From positions 1 to 30,711 of the forward strand of contig PMJK01000138.1 in assembly GCA_003158505.1 (NCBI GenBank): a DNA stretch of 30,711 nt, given 5' to 3'. Position numbers and translations under genes: made by a program. The DNA comes from Holophagaceae bacterium. GTDB lineage: Bacteria; Acidobacteriota; Holophagae; Holophagales; Holophagaceae. Positions 1 through 8,033 of this stretch are shown here, piece after piece; the stretch's first letter is position 1, and each line of letters begins with the position of its first letter. The notes beneath the pieces are model-generated. The model saw only the letters and a list, made by a program, of their open reading frames with translations. It did not search any database and had not been told where the DNA came from.

Positions 1-55
1 TGGCTAATTTACGGACAAGCTCTTGAGCGCCCTCACCGAGGCTTCTGAGCGGGAC

Positions 56-280
56 TCAGTTCGAAAGCCTCACGGTTCGGATCCGACTCGGCGGGGCCTC
101 GAGCTTCTTGGCCAGGGTATTTCGATGGATGCCCAGTTCCCGGGCGGCGGCGCTGTGGTTGCCCTCGTGGGCCGCCAGGACCTCCTCCAGGTACACCCGC
201 TCGAACTCGCGGCGCGCCAGTTCCAAGGGAATGCCGCCACGCACCATCTCTGCTACGAGTATTCGCAGCTTTTCGCGCAT
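56..280 (-). CDS. Small Fis-type helix-turn-helix DNA-binding protein
   Basis: This 74-residue protein consists almost entirely of a Fis/NtrC-type C-terminal helix-turn-helix: the segment LEEVLAAHEGNHSAAARELG followed by IHRNTLAKKL fits the family pattern in which the second helix (HRNTLAKKL) reads DNA. The start at 280 is chosen because TTGGAGAAGATGGC precedes the ATG with good spacing. A longer frame reaches 325 without a better ribosome site. No AAA+ or receiver domain is present, so it is either a free-standing Fis-like architectural or regulatory protein or the remnant of an NtrC-type C-terminus. It is divergent from the pyruvate kinase gene. Its targets cannot be told from the sequence. 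Confidence 0.75.
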   Translation of the reverse strand: MREKLRILVAEMVRGGIPLELARREFERVYLEEVLAAHEGNHSAAARELGIHRNTLAKKLEAPPSRIRTVRLSN

Positions 281-423
281 GCCATCTTCTCCAAGCAACC
301 GTATCGGAAGATCGAAAGGTAGCACCGCGATGACGCCAGGGAAAGGCCTCGTGATAAGTTTGTAACCGGAATGAAACTTGTGGAAAAGTGTGTGGATTGC
401 CTGTGCAGGCGCTGGGAGATAAA

Positions 424-1845
424 GTGCGCAAGACCAAACTCGTGATGACCTTGGGACCAGCCCTCATGGAGGGAGACCGGCTGCGGGAAGCCCTGAAAGA
501 GGCTGATGCAGTCCGCCTGAATGCCAGTCACGGGGACCCGGATTCCCGGGCCGAGGGCCTGCATCAGGTCCGAACCCTGGCCGTGGAACTGGGCCGATCC
601 ATTCCGGTGTTCCTCGATCTGCAGGGACCCAAGTGGCGCATCGGCCTCCTGGAGGCGACGCTGGAACTGGCCGACGGGAGCGAAGGGGTCTTCTACACGC
701 CGGGAACGCCGGTGCCCCAGGGATTCGCCTGGGCCGCCCCCCTGCCGCATCCGGAGCTCTTCGAAGGGGCCGAGATCGGCCAGCACTGGCTCCTGGATGA
801 TGGCGCCATCACCGTGAAGATCGTCGCCAAGAGCGCGGACCAGCTGAAGGCCGAGGTGGTCGTCGGGGGCCCGCTGAAAGCGCGAAAGGGCATCCATCCC
901 ATCGGCATGGACATCGCGATGGATCCCCTCACGGAGAAGGATCACGCCGACATCCGCTGGGGCGTGGAGCACCAGGTGGATCTCTTCGCCCAGAGCTTCG
1001 TGCGCCGGGCCTCCGACGTGCAGCAGCTCCAGGCCATCATCCATCACCTGGGGGGCACTCAGCCCATCATCGCCAAGATCGAGCATCCCACCGCCCTGGC
1101 GCACCTCGGCGAGATCCTCGAGGTGGCCTGGGGGGTGATGGTGGCCCGTGGCGACCTGGGCGTGGAACTGGGCGTGGAGCGCGTTCCGGGCCTGCAGAAA
1201 CAGATCATCCGGGCGGCGCGCAAGGCTCTGAAACCGGTGATCACGGCGACCCAGATGCTGGAAAGCATGATCGAGCACGCCCAGCCCACCCGGGCCGAGG
1301 CCAGCGACGTGGCCAATGCCATCTGGGACGGTACCGACGCCGTGATGCTGAGCGCGGAAAGCGCCTCCGGCGCCCACCCCGTGGAAGCGGTCCAGTGGTT
1401 GGGCCGCATTGCCGCCGAGGCGGATGCCAACGTGAAACAGCGGGTCACCACCCTGCCGGAGGATCTGGCGGAGAAGGTCCTGGCCCGCACGGACATCTCG
1501 GTGGCCTTCGCCGCCTGCCGCACGGCGGATGAGATCAACGCCCGCTGGATCGTGGCCTTCACCGAAGGGGGCGGCACGGCCCGCATGGTGAGCCGCCTGG
1601 CGGGGCGGACCCCCGTGTTGGGCGCCACCGTGGACGAGCTGACCGCCCGCCGCATGGGGATCCTGCGGGGTGTGACCGCGCTCATCATTCCCAGAGTCTC
1701 CAGCACGGATGAGATGGTCGAGGCCGTCCGGGCTCTGCTCATCGCCAAGCACGATGTGGGCGCCTTCGATCGGGTGGTGATGACCATGGGCCTGCCTCTG
1801 TGGAAGTCCGGCACCACGAACACGATGAAGGTCATGTCTTTCTAA
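424..1845 (+). CDS. pyk: Pyruvate kinase
   Basis: The gene encodes a 473-residue pyruvate kinase, which transfers phosphate from phosphoenolpyruvate to ADP in the last step of glycolysis. The family landmarks appear in order: RKTKLVMTLGPAL at the N-terminus, RLNASHG (usually RLNFSHG), LDLQGPKWRIG, the KIE lysine-glutamate pair near residue 218, MVARGDLGVE near 239-248, ATQMLESMI near 275-283, and PTRAEASDVANAIWDGTDAVMLSAE. The barrel, B domain and C-terminal allosteric domain are all present. I take the GTG at 424 as the start because GGGAGATAAA sits directly before it and the protein then begins MRKTK as in relatives. An upstream in-frame GTG at 388 would add 12 residues. The Phe-to-Ala change in RLNxSHG is mildly unusual. 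Confidence 0.93.
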   Translation: MRKTKLVMTLGPALMEGDRLREALKEADAVRLNASHGDPDSRAEGLHQVRTLAVELGRSIPVFLDLQGPKWRIGLLEATLELADGSEGVFYTPGTPVPQGFAWAAPLPHPELFEGAEIGQHWLLDDGAITVKIVAKSADQLKAEVVVGGPLKARKGIHPIGMDIAMDPLTEKDHADIRWGVEHQVDLFAQSFVRRASDVQQLQAIIHHLGGTQPIIAKIEHPTALAHLGEILEVAWGVMVARGDLGVELGVERVPGLQKQIIRAARKALKPVITATQMLESMIEHAQPTRAEASDVANAIWDGTDAVMLSAESASGAHPVEAVQWLGRIAAEADANVKQRVTTLPEDLAEKVLARTDISVAFAACRTADEINARWIVAFTEGGGTARMVSRLAGRTPVLGATVDELTARRMGILRGVTALIIPRVSSTDEMVEAVRALLIAKHDVGAFDRVVMTMGLPLWKSGTTNTMKVMSF

Positions 1846-1857
1846 GGAGAGGAACCT

Positions 1858-2385
1858 ATGGGTCTCACGCGACCACTTCCAGGCGAATACGCCGAAGGCT
1901 ACGCACCCTATCTGGCCAAGGCCCCCGAGGGCGATGCGTTGGCCCTCCTGGAGGCCCAACTGGGCGAGGTGCCGGCGCTTTACGCGGGGTTCTCCGAGGC
2001 CCGGGGGGGCTACCGCTATGCCCCGGGAAAATGGAGCCTCAAGGATCTGCTCCAGCACCTCTGCGACTCCGAGCGCATCTTCGCCTACCGCTGCCTGCGC
2101 ATCGGTCGGGGCGATGCCACGCCGCTGCCGGGCTTCGACGAAAACGCCTTTGCCGCTGCAGCCTCGGCAGACGGACGTTCCCTGGCGGACCTGCTGACGG
2201 ATTTCCGCGCGGCGCGCAAGGCGAGCCTCGAGTTGTTCCGCAGTCTGCCGGATGCGGCCTGGGCGCAGCAAGGCACCTCCAATGGGCGCACCCTCACCAC
2301 CCGCTGCATTCCCTATATCGATCTCGGACATGTGGCTCACCACATCACCGTGATCCGGGAGCGCTACCTGCCGGGAGTGAAGTAG
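1858..2385 (+). CDS. DinB-fold metalloenzyme family protein
   Basis: This 175-residue protein matches the DinB/YfiT-like four-helix family. The motif PGKWSLKDLLQHLCDSERIF (residues 56-75) is the usual first metal-binding helix with His67, and GHVAHHITVI near the end supplies the other histidines (His158, His161/162). Such proteins bind a divalent metal. Some are thiol-dependent S-transferases, but most have no known substrate. AAGGAGAGGAACCT before the ATG is a strong ribosome site, and the gene starts 12 bases after pyk, so the two are probably co-transcribed. Its stop overlaps the end of the convergent gene at 2364-2660. Confidence 0.85.
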   Translation: MGLTRPLPGEYAEGYAPYLAKAPEGDALALLEAQLGEVPALYAGFSEARGGYRYAPGKWSLKDLLQHLCDSERIFAYRCLRIGRGDATPLPGFDENAFAAAASADGRSLADLLTDFRAARKASLELFRSLPDAAWAQQGTSNGRTLTTRCIPYIDLGHVAHHITVIRERYLPGVK

Positions 2386-2660
2386 TCCTTCCAGTTGTCG
2401 AGGGCCTTGGCCAGCGTCTCCAGTTGGCTCGTTTCCGTGGTACGAAAGCGGCTGACCAGCTTCCAGCCCTGGGCCACCTTCTGATAGCGGTGGAGCCACA
2501 GGAAGGGACCCTCCCAGTCGCCTTCGGAGTCCGTCTTCGTCTTCACCAGGAAGGCCAGCGTGGTCCAGGGACCCCGGGCCAGGAAGCAGCGCCCCAGTTC
2601 CTGGATGCCCGATTCCTCGTCGGATTCCAGCACTAGGTCATCGAGGTCATGCACGATCAT
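2364..2660 (-). CDS. Hypothetical protein, 98 residues
   Basis: I do not recognise this protein. It is acidic at the N-terminus (IVHDLDDLVLESDEESG) and aromatic in the middle and C-terminal parts (GPFLWLHRYQKVAQGWKLVS, then LDNWKDYF). It has no signal peptide or membrane segment and is probably cytoplasmic. I place the start at the ATG at 2660 behind a weak AAGGTG. A longer frame reaching 2894 is rejected because its extra part is a low-complexity His/Pro/Ala shadow of the opposite-strand small membrane protein. The 3' end overlaps the DinB gene by 22 bases, tail to tail. Confidence 0.55.
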   Translation of the reverse strand: MIVHDLDDLVLESDEESGIQELGRCFLARGPWTTLAFLVKTKTDSEGDWEGPFLWLHRYQKVAQGWKLVSRFRTTETSQLETLAKALDNWKDYFTPGR

Positions 2661-2708
2661 GGGAACACCTTGCTCATGAGGCACATCGTACTCTCCGGAG
2701 GCGTCCGA

Positions 2709-2873
2709 ATGGAAAAGTTGATGGGATTCGTCGGCGCTACCGTGGGCAGCCTGGTGGGCTGGTACCTGGGCGCCCTGGTGGGCTTCACGACCGGCGTGGT
2801 CCTGAGCATGGTGGGCACGGGGGTCGGGCTCTGGGCGGGGCGTTGGGCCAACCAGCGGTGGCTGGAATCCTGA
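2709..2873 (+). CDS. Small glycine-rich membrane protein
   Basis: The predicted product has 54 residues, MEKLMGFVGATVGSLVGWYL followed by ALVGFTTGVVLSMVGTGVGL and a basic/aromatic tail RWANQRWLES. Two hydrophobic stretches with regularly spaced glycines resemble a glycine-zipper hairpin in the inner membrane. The ATG at 2709 is preceded by CCGGAGGCGTCCGA, a good ribosome site, whereas an upstream ATG at 2649 would add a non-hydrophobic leader. The gene is divergent from the hypothetical gene at 2364-2660 and ends 15 bases before cinA. Its function is unknown. Confidence 0.65.
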   Translation: MEKLMGFVGATVGSLVGWYLGALVGFTTGVVLSMVGTGVGLWAGRWANQRWLES

Positions 2874-2888
2874 CGGGATTGGAGCTTT

Positions 2889-4142
2889 ATGCATCTTCGT
2901 GGTTCCATTCCATCCATGCGCATCGAATGCATCGCCATCGGCACCGAACTTCTCACCACCCGGCGCCTGGACACCAATTCCGTCTGGCTGGGGGAGCGCC
3001 TGGCCCGCCTGGGACTGGGCTTCTACCGCAAGACCGCCGTGGGGGACACCCGTGAAGACCTGGCCGAGCTATTCCGGGAGGCGCTGGGGCGTTCGGAGCT
3101 CATCCTCGCCACGGGGGGCCTGGGCCCCACCTTCGACGACTTCACCAAGGAACTCTTCGCCGAGATCCTCGGCGCCGAGTTGGTGGAAGACGCCCCTTCC
3201 CGGGCGGACATGGTGGCCTTCTACGCCGCCCGCAACCGCATTCCGCCCCAGGTGAACTTCAAGCAGGCGCTCATCCCGGTCGGTGCGGAACCGCTGCGGA
3301 ATCCAGTGGGGACCGCGCCCGGCGTGTGGTGGGAGGATCCGCCGGGGTACCCGGGGGTGCGGATCGTCCTGCTGCCCGGCGTGCCCCGCGAAATGAAGCG
3401 CATGTGGGAGGAACAGGTCGAGCCGCGGCTCCGCCCCCTGGCCGGCAACGCCAGGCACACCCTCCGGATGGTGGTGGCGGGCGTGCCGGAGAGCAGCCTG
3501 GATGAACGCACCCGGGAGGTGCGCGAGCGGCATGGCCACCTCGACTGGACCATCCTGGCCAGCCTCACCCAAGTGGAACTGCTCGTCCGCAGCGATGACA
3601 CCGCTTTGCTGGAGACGGTGCTGGCGGACATGAAACCGGTGCTGGGCGCCGATCTGGCCAACATCGGCGATGGAAACCTGGAGGACGCGGTACTCGATCA
3701 ACTCCAAGCCAGGGGCCAGACCCTCGCGGTGGCCGAGAGCATGACCGGGGGGCTGCTGTCAGCGAGGCTCACGGCCATTCCCGGTGCCAGCCGCAGCTTC
3801 CTGGGGGGCGCCACCGTCTACTCCCCTGCGGCCAAAGCGGCCCTGCTGGGGCTGCCAGCGGCCTTTCTGGCCGAGCACGGCACCGTCTCCGAGGCCACCA
3901 CCATCGCCCTGGCCGAGGCGGCGCGAACGGTCCTTGGCGCCACCTGGGGACTGGCGGTGACGGGGAACGCCGGTCCCGGTGCCGAAGGCGATGCGCCCGT
4001 CGGCACGGTGTTCCTGGCGGTGGCGGGCCCCGAGGGAAGGGTCTCCATCGGCCGCCTTATTCCCGGCGACCGCTCGGATGTCCAATTGAGAAGTGCGGCC
4101 GCTGCCCTGGATTTCCTGAGACGGCAGATCGATCGATCCTGA
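2889..4142 (+). CDS. cinA: CinA family protein (competence/damage-inducible; nicotinamide-nucleotide amidase)
   Basis: This is a two-domain CinA of 417 residues. The N-terminal MoaB/MogA-like domain shows IGTELLTTRRLDTNSVWL and TGGLGPTFDDFTKE, where full-length CinA proteins carry ADP-ribose pyrophosphatase activity. The C-terminal domain shows AESMTGGLLSARLTAIPGAS, GTVSEAT and TGNAGPG.....PVGTVF, matching the PncC-type nicotinamide mononucleotide deamidase, which recycles pyridine nucleotide. The usual AESCTGG cysteine is replaced by methionine. ATG at 2889 has GGAG four bases upstream. The ATG at 2916 gives the more typical N-terminus MRIECIAIGTELL but lacks a ribosome site, so the start is open between these two. 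Confidence 0.9.
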   Translation: MHLRGSIPSMRIECIAIGTELLTTRRLDTNSVWLGERLARLGLGFYRKTAVGDTREDLAELFREALGRSELILATGGLGPTFDDFTKELFAEILGAELVEDAPSRADMVAFYAARNRIPPQVNFKQALIPVGAEPLRNPVGTAPGVWWEDPPGYPGVRIVLLPGVPREMKRMWEEQVEPRLRPLAGNARHTLRMVVAGVPESSLDERTREVRERHGHLDWTILASLTQVELLVRSDDTALLETVLADMKPVLGADLANIGDGNLEDAVLDQLQARGQTLAVAESMTGGLLSARLTAIPGASRSFLGGATVYSPAAKAALLGLPAAFLAEHGTVSEATTIALAEAARTVLGATWGLAVTGNAGPGAEGDAPVGTVFLAVAGPEGRVSIGRLIPGDRSDVQLRSAAAALDFLRRQIDRS

Positions 4143-4208
4143 CCGGCCACGGGACCGGGAACTGGGCCCGCCCCTGCGGAAGGGCGCCGGTGCTGATAAC
4201 CTGCGGGG

Positions 4209-4835
4209 ATGAATCCCATTCCCATCCCCACACTGGCTCTCGGCTGCCTCGGCGCCTTTCTGTGCGGCAGCATTCCCTTTGGCCTGCTGCTGGTGAAGGT
4301 GGCTGGGAAGGGGGACGTGCGGGCGCACGGCAGTGGCAATATCGGCGCCACCAACGTCAGCCGCGTGGGCGGCAAGGCCCTGGGCATCCTCACCCTGCTG
4401 CTGGACATCGCGAAGGGATTCCTGCCGGTCTTCATCGCGAAGCAACTCGGATGGGGCGAGTCAGCCCTCTCCCTGATGGCCATCTGCGCCGTGCTTGGCC
4501 ATGTGTTCACGCCCTGGCTGAGGTTCCGGGGTGGCAAGGGCGTGGCCACGGCCCTGGGCGTGGCTCTGGCCTTTCGCGCCGCCATGGTGCTGCCCGCTCT
4601 AGGTGTGTTCATCGTGCTGCTGCTGGTCTTCCGCTACGTGAGCCTGGGCAGCGTGATGGCGGCGGTGGCCCTGCCGCTCATCCTGGCCTGGAAGGGTGCC
4701 CCTGCGGCGGTGCTACTCCTCTGGGCGGGCATCTCCCTGATCGTCATCGTGAAGCACCACGAGAACATCCGGCGCCTGCTGAAGGGTATCGAGTCGCCGC
4801 TCTGGGGCGCGAAGAAGGAGACGACCCATGTCTAG
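4209..4835 (+). CDS. plsY: Acyl-phosphate:glycerol-3-phosphate acyltransferase PlsY
   Basis: PlsY is an inner-membrane enzyme that moves an acyl chain from acyl-phosphate to glycerol-3-phosphate, the first committed step of phospholipid synthesis. The 208-residue protein is strongly hydrophobic and carries the three conserved motifs: GSGNIGATNVSRVGGKALG, the HVFTPWLRFRGGKGVATALG region, and KHHENIRRLLKGIE. Length and motif order are normal. No strong ribosome site precedes the ATG (TGCGGGG only). TGATAACCT about ten bases upstream could be a -10-like element, but this is speculative. Its last eight bases overlap the start of gpsA, so the two are translationally coupled in one phospholipid-precursor operon. 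Confidence 0.93.
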   Translation: MNPIPIPTLALGCLGAFLCGSIPFGLLLVKVAGKGDVRAHGSGNIGATNVSRVGGKALGILTLLLDIAKGFLPVFIAKQLGWGESALSLMAICAVLGHVFTPWLRFRGGKGVATALGVALAFRAAMVLPALGVFIVLLLVFRYVSLGSVMAAVALPLILAWKGAPAAVLLLWAGISLIVIVKHHENIRRLLKGIESPLWGAKKETTHV

Positions 4836-5829
4836 CCGCGCTGACATCGGCGTCTTCGGCTCGGGGGCTTGGGGCACGGCCCTGGCCATCACCTGGGCCC
4901 GGAAGGGCGCGAAGGTGGCGCTCTGGGGCAATTTCCCCGAGGAGATGGCCCAGATGGCCGCCACGCGCCGGCACCTGCGCCTGAAGGATGTGGCCTTCCC
5001 GGAGGGCCTGTCGACCTCTGATGATCCCACCGACGCCTTCGCGGCGCCCCTGTGGATCTCGGCCATGCCCACCCAGGTGACGCCCGAGGCCTGGCGCGGA
5101 CTGCTTGCGCGCACCTCGCATCGCCCTGAACTGGTGATTCACGTCAGCAAGGGCATCCTGCAAAGCACCCATCAGACCCTGTCCCAGGCCCTCACGGGGG
5201 TACTGGACGTGCCCGTGGGCGCCCTGTCCGGGCCCTCCTTCGCCGACGAGGTGTCCCTGGGCGTCCCCACGGCCATCGTGCTGGCCCTGCCCAACACGGT
5301 TTCCGAGGAGCGCGCCAAGGCCCTCCAGGCGCAGCTGGCCTCGGAAAAGCTGCGCATCTACCTCAGCCGCGACGTCGTGGGCACGGAACTCTGCGGCGCC
5401 CTGAAGAACGTCCTCGCCATCGCCGCGGGCCTGGTGGACGGGTTGAAGCTGGGCTACAACGCCCGCGCCGCCCTCATCACCCGCGGCCTGGCGGAGATGG
5501 CCCGCCTGGTGGAGGTGCTGGGTGGCCAGCCCGCCACAGTCATGGGCCTCGCCGGCATGGGGGATCTGCTGCTCACGGCCACGGGACCCCAGAGCCGCAA
5601 CCGCACCTTTGGCGAGATGGTGGGCAAGGGCCAGAGCGTGGACGCGGCCCGGGATGCCCTGGGCGGCCAGGTCATCGAAGGGATGTTCACCACCGAAGCC
5701 GCCCTCGCCCTGGCGAAAGAACACGGCCTCGATCTGCCCATCGCCGCCGAAGTGCAGCGCCTGCTGAATGGAGAATCCCCCCAGGAAGCCGTGCGGCGGC
5801 TGATGACCCGGTCGTTGAAGTCGGAGTAA
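4828..5829 (+). CDS. gpsA: NAD(P)-dependent glycerol-3-phosphate dehydrogenase
   Basis: The enzyme reduces dihydroxyacetone phosphate to sn-glycerol-3-phosphate, the substrate of PlsY encoded immediately upstream. The 333-residue sequence has the Rossmann motif VFGSGAWGTALA at residues 9-20, VSKGI, LSGPSFADEV, the catalytic-lysine helix CGALKNVLAIAAGLVDGLKLG, GLAGMGDLLLT and SRNRTFG. All are typical, as is the length. The start overlaps plsY by eight bases (ATGTCTAG), which fixes the pair as an operon. Confidence 0.95.
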   Translation: MSSRADIGVFGSGAWGTALAITWARKGAKVALWGNFPEEMAQMAATRRHLRLKDVAFPEGLSTSDDPTDAFAAPLWISAMPTQVTPEAWRGLLARTSHRPELVIHVSKGILQSTHQTLSQALTGVLDVPVGALSGPSFADEVSLGVPTAIVLALPNTVSEERAKALQAQLASEKLRIYLSRDVVGTELCGALKNVLAIAAGLVDGLKLGYNARAALITRGLAEMARLVEVLGGQPATVMGLAGMGDLLLTATGPQSRNRTFGEMVGKGQSVDAARDALGGQVIEGMFTTEAALALAKEHGLDLPIAAEVQRLLNGESPQEAVRRLMTRSLKSE

Positions 5830-5842
5830 GGAGGAGGTCCCC

Positions 5843-6904
5843 ATGGCCGAAGCCTTCCGTTTCCGCATTCTCCAGCATGGTCCTGCGGGTTCGCCGGTGC
5901 GGGAGGCCTTCACGCCGGCTGATCCGAAGTCCGGCTGGGTGCGCCTGGCGTTGAAGGCCATGGCCCTCAACCGGCTGGATCTCTGGACGACGGAGGGGAT
6001 CCCCGGTTATCCGCTGCCCCTGCCGATCACACCGGGCTGCGATGGGGCCGGGACCCTGGAGGCCATGGGCGAGGGCACGGTGCTGCCCCCCGGGGTGGAG
6101 CTGGGCGGCAGCGTGATGATCGCGCCCGGGCTCAGTTGCGGTGTGTGCCCGGCCTGTTTCCGCGGTGACGACATGCTCTGTGCATCCTACGGCGTGCTGG
6201 GCCACATCTGTGACGGCACGGCGGCCACCCACGTGCTGGTGCCCGCTGCCAACCTGCTGCCCATTCCCGGCAACTGGAGCTTCGAACAGGCGGCGGCCTT
6301 CCCCCTGGTCTTCCTCACGGCCTGGGAGATGCTTGTCCACAAGGCGGCCCTGCGGCCCGGCGAGACCGTGCTGGTCTGGGGCGGTGGCAGTGGCGTGGGC
6401 AGCGCGGCCATCCAGTTGGTGAGGGCCCTGGGCGGTACGGCCATCGCCGTGGTGGGCAGCGAAGCCAAGGCCATGCAGTGCTGGGACCTGGGCGCCGAGC
6501 ACGTGATCGTCCGCGGCGACCTGAAGGCGCTGTCCGCCAAGGTTCGCGACTTGACGGGCAAGCGGGGCGTGGAGGTAGTCTTCGAGCACACGGGCGCCGC
6601 CACCTGGACCACCAGCCTGTCGGTCTGCGCCCGGGGCGGTCGCATCGTCACCTGCGGGGCCACCACGGGCCGGGAAACGGCCATGGACCTGCGTGCCCTA
6701 TTCGCCAAGCAGATCCAGATCCGCGGCTCCTACATGGGCCGCAAGGAGCACCTCTGGACCCTGCTCTCGCTGATCCAGCGCAACCCCACCAATCCGCCCT
6801 TCCGTCCCGTCATTGACCGGGTCTTCGAGCTGTCTGCCTACCCCGAGGCCCAGCGCCATCTGGAAGCCGGCCAGGGCTTCGGCAAGGTGGTGTGCAGGCT
6901 CTGA
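5843..6904 (+). CDS. Medium-chain dehydrogenase/reductase (zinc-type alcohol dehydrogenase or quinone oxidoreductase-like)
   Basis: The 353-residue protein has the MDR fold: an N-terminal GroES-like part, then a Rossmann domain with LVWGGGSGVGSAAIQLVRAL. The structural-zinc lobe is intact, with four cysteines at 99, 102, 105 and 113 (C-x2-C-x2-C-x7-C). The catalytic zinc ligands look absent: the usual GxCxxD is ALNRLDLW (Asn43), and the usual GHE is PGCDGAG. That combination suits a zinc-independent reductase that keeps only the structural zinc. The substrate is unknown. AAGGAGGAGGTCCCC precedes the ATG, and the gene lies 13 bases after gpsA, so it may be read from the same transcript. Confidence 0.85.
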   Translation: MAEAFRFRILQHGPAGSPVREAFTPADPKSGWVRLALKAMALNRLDLWTTEGIPGYPLPLPITPGCDGAGTLEAMGEGTVLPPGVELGGSVMIAPGLSCGVCPACFRGDDMLCASYGVLGHICDGTAATHVLVPAANLLPIPGNWSFEQAAAFPLVFLTAWEMLVHKAALRPGETVLVWGGGSGVGSAAIQLVRALGGTAIAVVGSEAKAMQCWDLGAEHVIVRGDLKALSAKVRDLTGKRGVEVVFEHTGAATWTTSLSVCARGGRIVTCGATTGRETAMDLRALFAKQIQIRGSYMGRKEHLWTLLSLIQRNPTNPPFRPVIDRVFELSAYPEAQRHLEAGQGFGKVVCRL

Positions 6905-6927
6905 GCGAGAGGGTCGGCCCATCTCCT

Positions 6928-6935
6928 GCTAGAAT
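6928..6935 (+). promoter_or_regulatory. Candidate extended -10 promoter for the arn-like operon
   Basis: TGCTAGAAT (starting at 6927) fits the extended -10 form TGnTAnAAT and lies about 25 bases before the GTG start at 6960, in the only gap before the arn-like genes. No convincing -35 hexamer is visible, as is usual for extended -10 promoters. This is a motif match only. Confidence 0.35.
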
Positions 6936-6959
6936 CATCCGTTTGCCTTCGGAGCTCCC

Positions 6960-8012
6960 GTGAAAGTTCTCATCCTCGGCGTCAACGGTTTCATCGGTTC
7001 CCATCTGGTGGACCGCATCATGCAGGACACGGACTGGGAGGTCTATGGCCTGGATCTGGGCACGAACAAGGTGACAGATCACCTGGCCAACCCCCGCTTC
7101 CACTTCGTGGAAGGCGACGTGACCATCTCCAAGGAATGGATCGAGTACCACATCAAGAAGTGCGACGTAGTGCTGCCCCTGGTGGCCATCGCCACGCCCA
7201 AGGTCTACGTGACGGATCCCCTGCGCGTCTTCGAACTGGACTTCGAGGAGAACCTCCGGGTGGTCCGCCAGTGCGTGAAGTACAAGAAGCGCGTGGTGTT
7301 CCCCAGCACCTCGGAAGTCTACGGCATGTGTCCGGACGAGGAATTCGACGAGTACGAATCCCCGCTGGTCACCGGTCCTATCCCCATGAACCGCTGGATC
7401 TACAGCACCAGCAAGCAGCTGCTCGACCGCGTGATCTGGGCCTACGGCTTCCAGCAGGGCCTGAAGTTCACCCTGTTCCGCCCCTTCAACTGGATGGGGC
7501 CCAAGCTCGATAGCCTCAACACCGCCAAAGAGGGCAGCAGCCGCCTGGTGACCCAGTTCAGCTGGAACCTGTTCAACGGCGAGCCCCTCAACCTGGTGGA
7601 TGGGGGCCATGCCCACCGCTGTTTCTGCGATGTGAGCGACGCCATGAACGGCATCATGGCCATCCTGCGCAACGACGGCGGCAAGGCCGACGGGGGGATC
7701 TTCAACATCGGGAATCCCGCCAACGACTATAGCGTACGCGAGATCGCCGAGATGATGATCGCCATCTGGAAGGACCATCCCTTCCGCATCGAGCGGGGCA
7801 TCCCCGAAGGCCGCATGGTGGAAACCGGCAGCGGCGACTTCTACGGCAAGGGCTACCAGGACGTGGCCCGCCGCACGCCCAGCATCAAGCGCATGAAGGA
7901 GACCTTCGGCTTCGAACCCAAGGTGTCCATGAAGGATTCGCTGAAGAAGGCCATGGACTTCTTCGTCGAGGAGCACAAGCAGCTGGAGAAGGTCGTCGAG
8001 ACTGAGAACTAG
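6960..8012 (+). CDS. ArnA-type UDP-glucuronate decarboxylase (dehydrogenase domain only)
   Basis: The 350-residue protein is an extended short-chain dehydrogenase close to the C-terminal half of ArnA, which oxidises and decarboxylates UDP-glucuronate to UDP-4-keto-pentose. Markers are GVNGFIGSH (NAD binding), PSTSEVYGMC (Ser116-Thr117-Ser118-Glu119), the catalytic Tyr148 and Lys152 in RWIYSTSKQLLDRVIWAYG, FTLFRPFNWMGPKLD, DGGHAHRCFCDV, and FYGKGYQDVARRTPSI. Arg285 in EGRMVE appears to match the ArnA catalytic arginine. The ArnA formyltransferase domain is absent. The start is the GTG at 6960 with GGAGCTCCC before it. Two ArnT-like genes and an SMR gene follow, pointing to lipid A or other envelope sugar decoration. 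UDP-xylose synthase is an alternative activity. Confidence 0.88.
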   Translation: MKVLILGVNGFIGSHLVDRIMQDTDWEVYGLDLGTNKVTDHLANPRFHFVEGDVTISKEWIEYHIKKCDVVLPLVAIATPKVYVTDPLRVFELDFEENLRVVRQCVKYKKRVVFPSTSEVYGMCPDEEFDEYESPLVTGPIPMNRWIYSTSKQLLDRVIWAYGFQQGLKFTLFRPFNWMGPKLDSLNTAKEGSSRLVTQFSWNLFNGEPLNLVDGGHAHRCFCDVSDAMNGIMAILRNDGGKADGGIFNIGNPANDYSVREIAEMMIAIWKDHPFRIERGIPEGRMVETGSGDFYGKGYQDVARRTPSIKRMKETFGFEPKVSMKDSLKKAMDFFVEEHKQLEKVVETEN

Positions 8013-8033
8013 CCGATCCTGAGGCTGCGCCCC

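Noticed and set aside
253..2499. A 748-codon open frame on the minus strand opposite pyruvate kinase
   Set aside because: Its translation is low-complexity His/Gly/Arg text typical of the reverse of a GC-rich gene, and pyruvate kinase motifs on the plus strand are complete.
4828..4835. plsY/gpsA overlap as an oddity
   Set aside because: Short overlaps of this kind are ordinary translational coupling between genes of one pathway.
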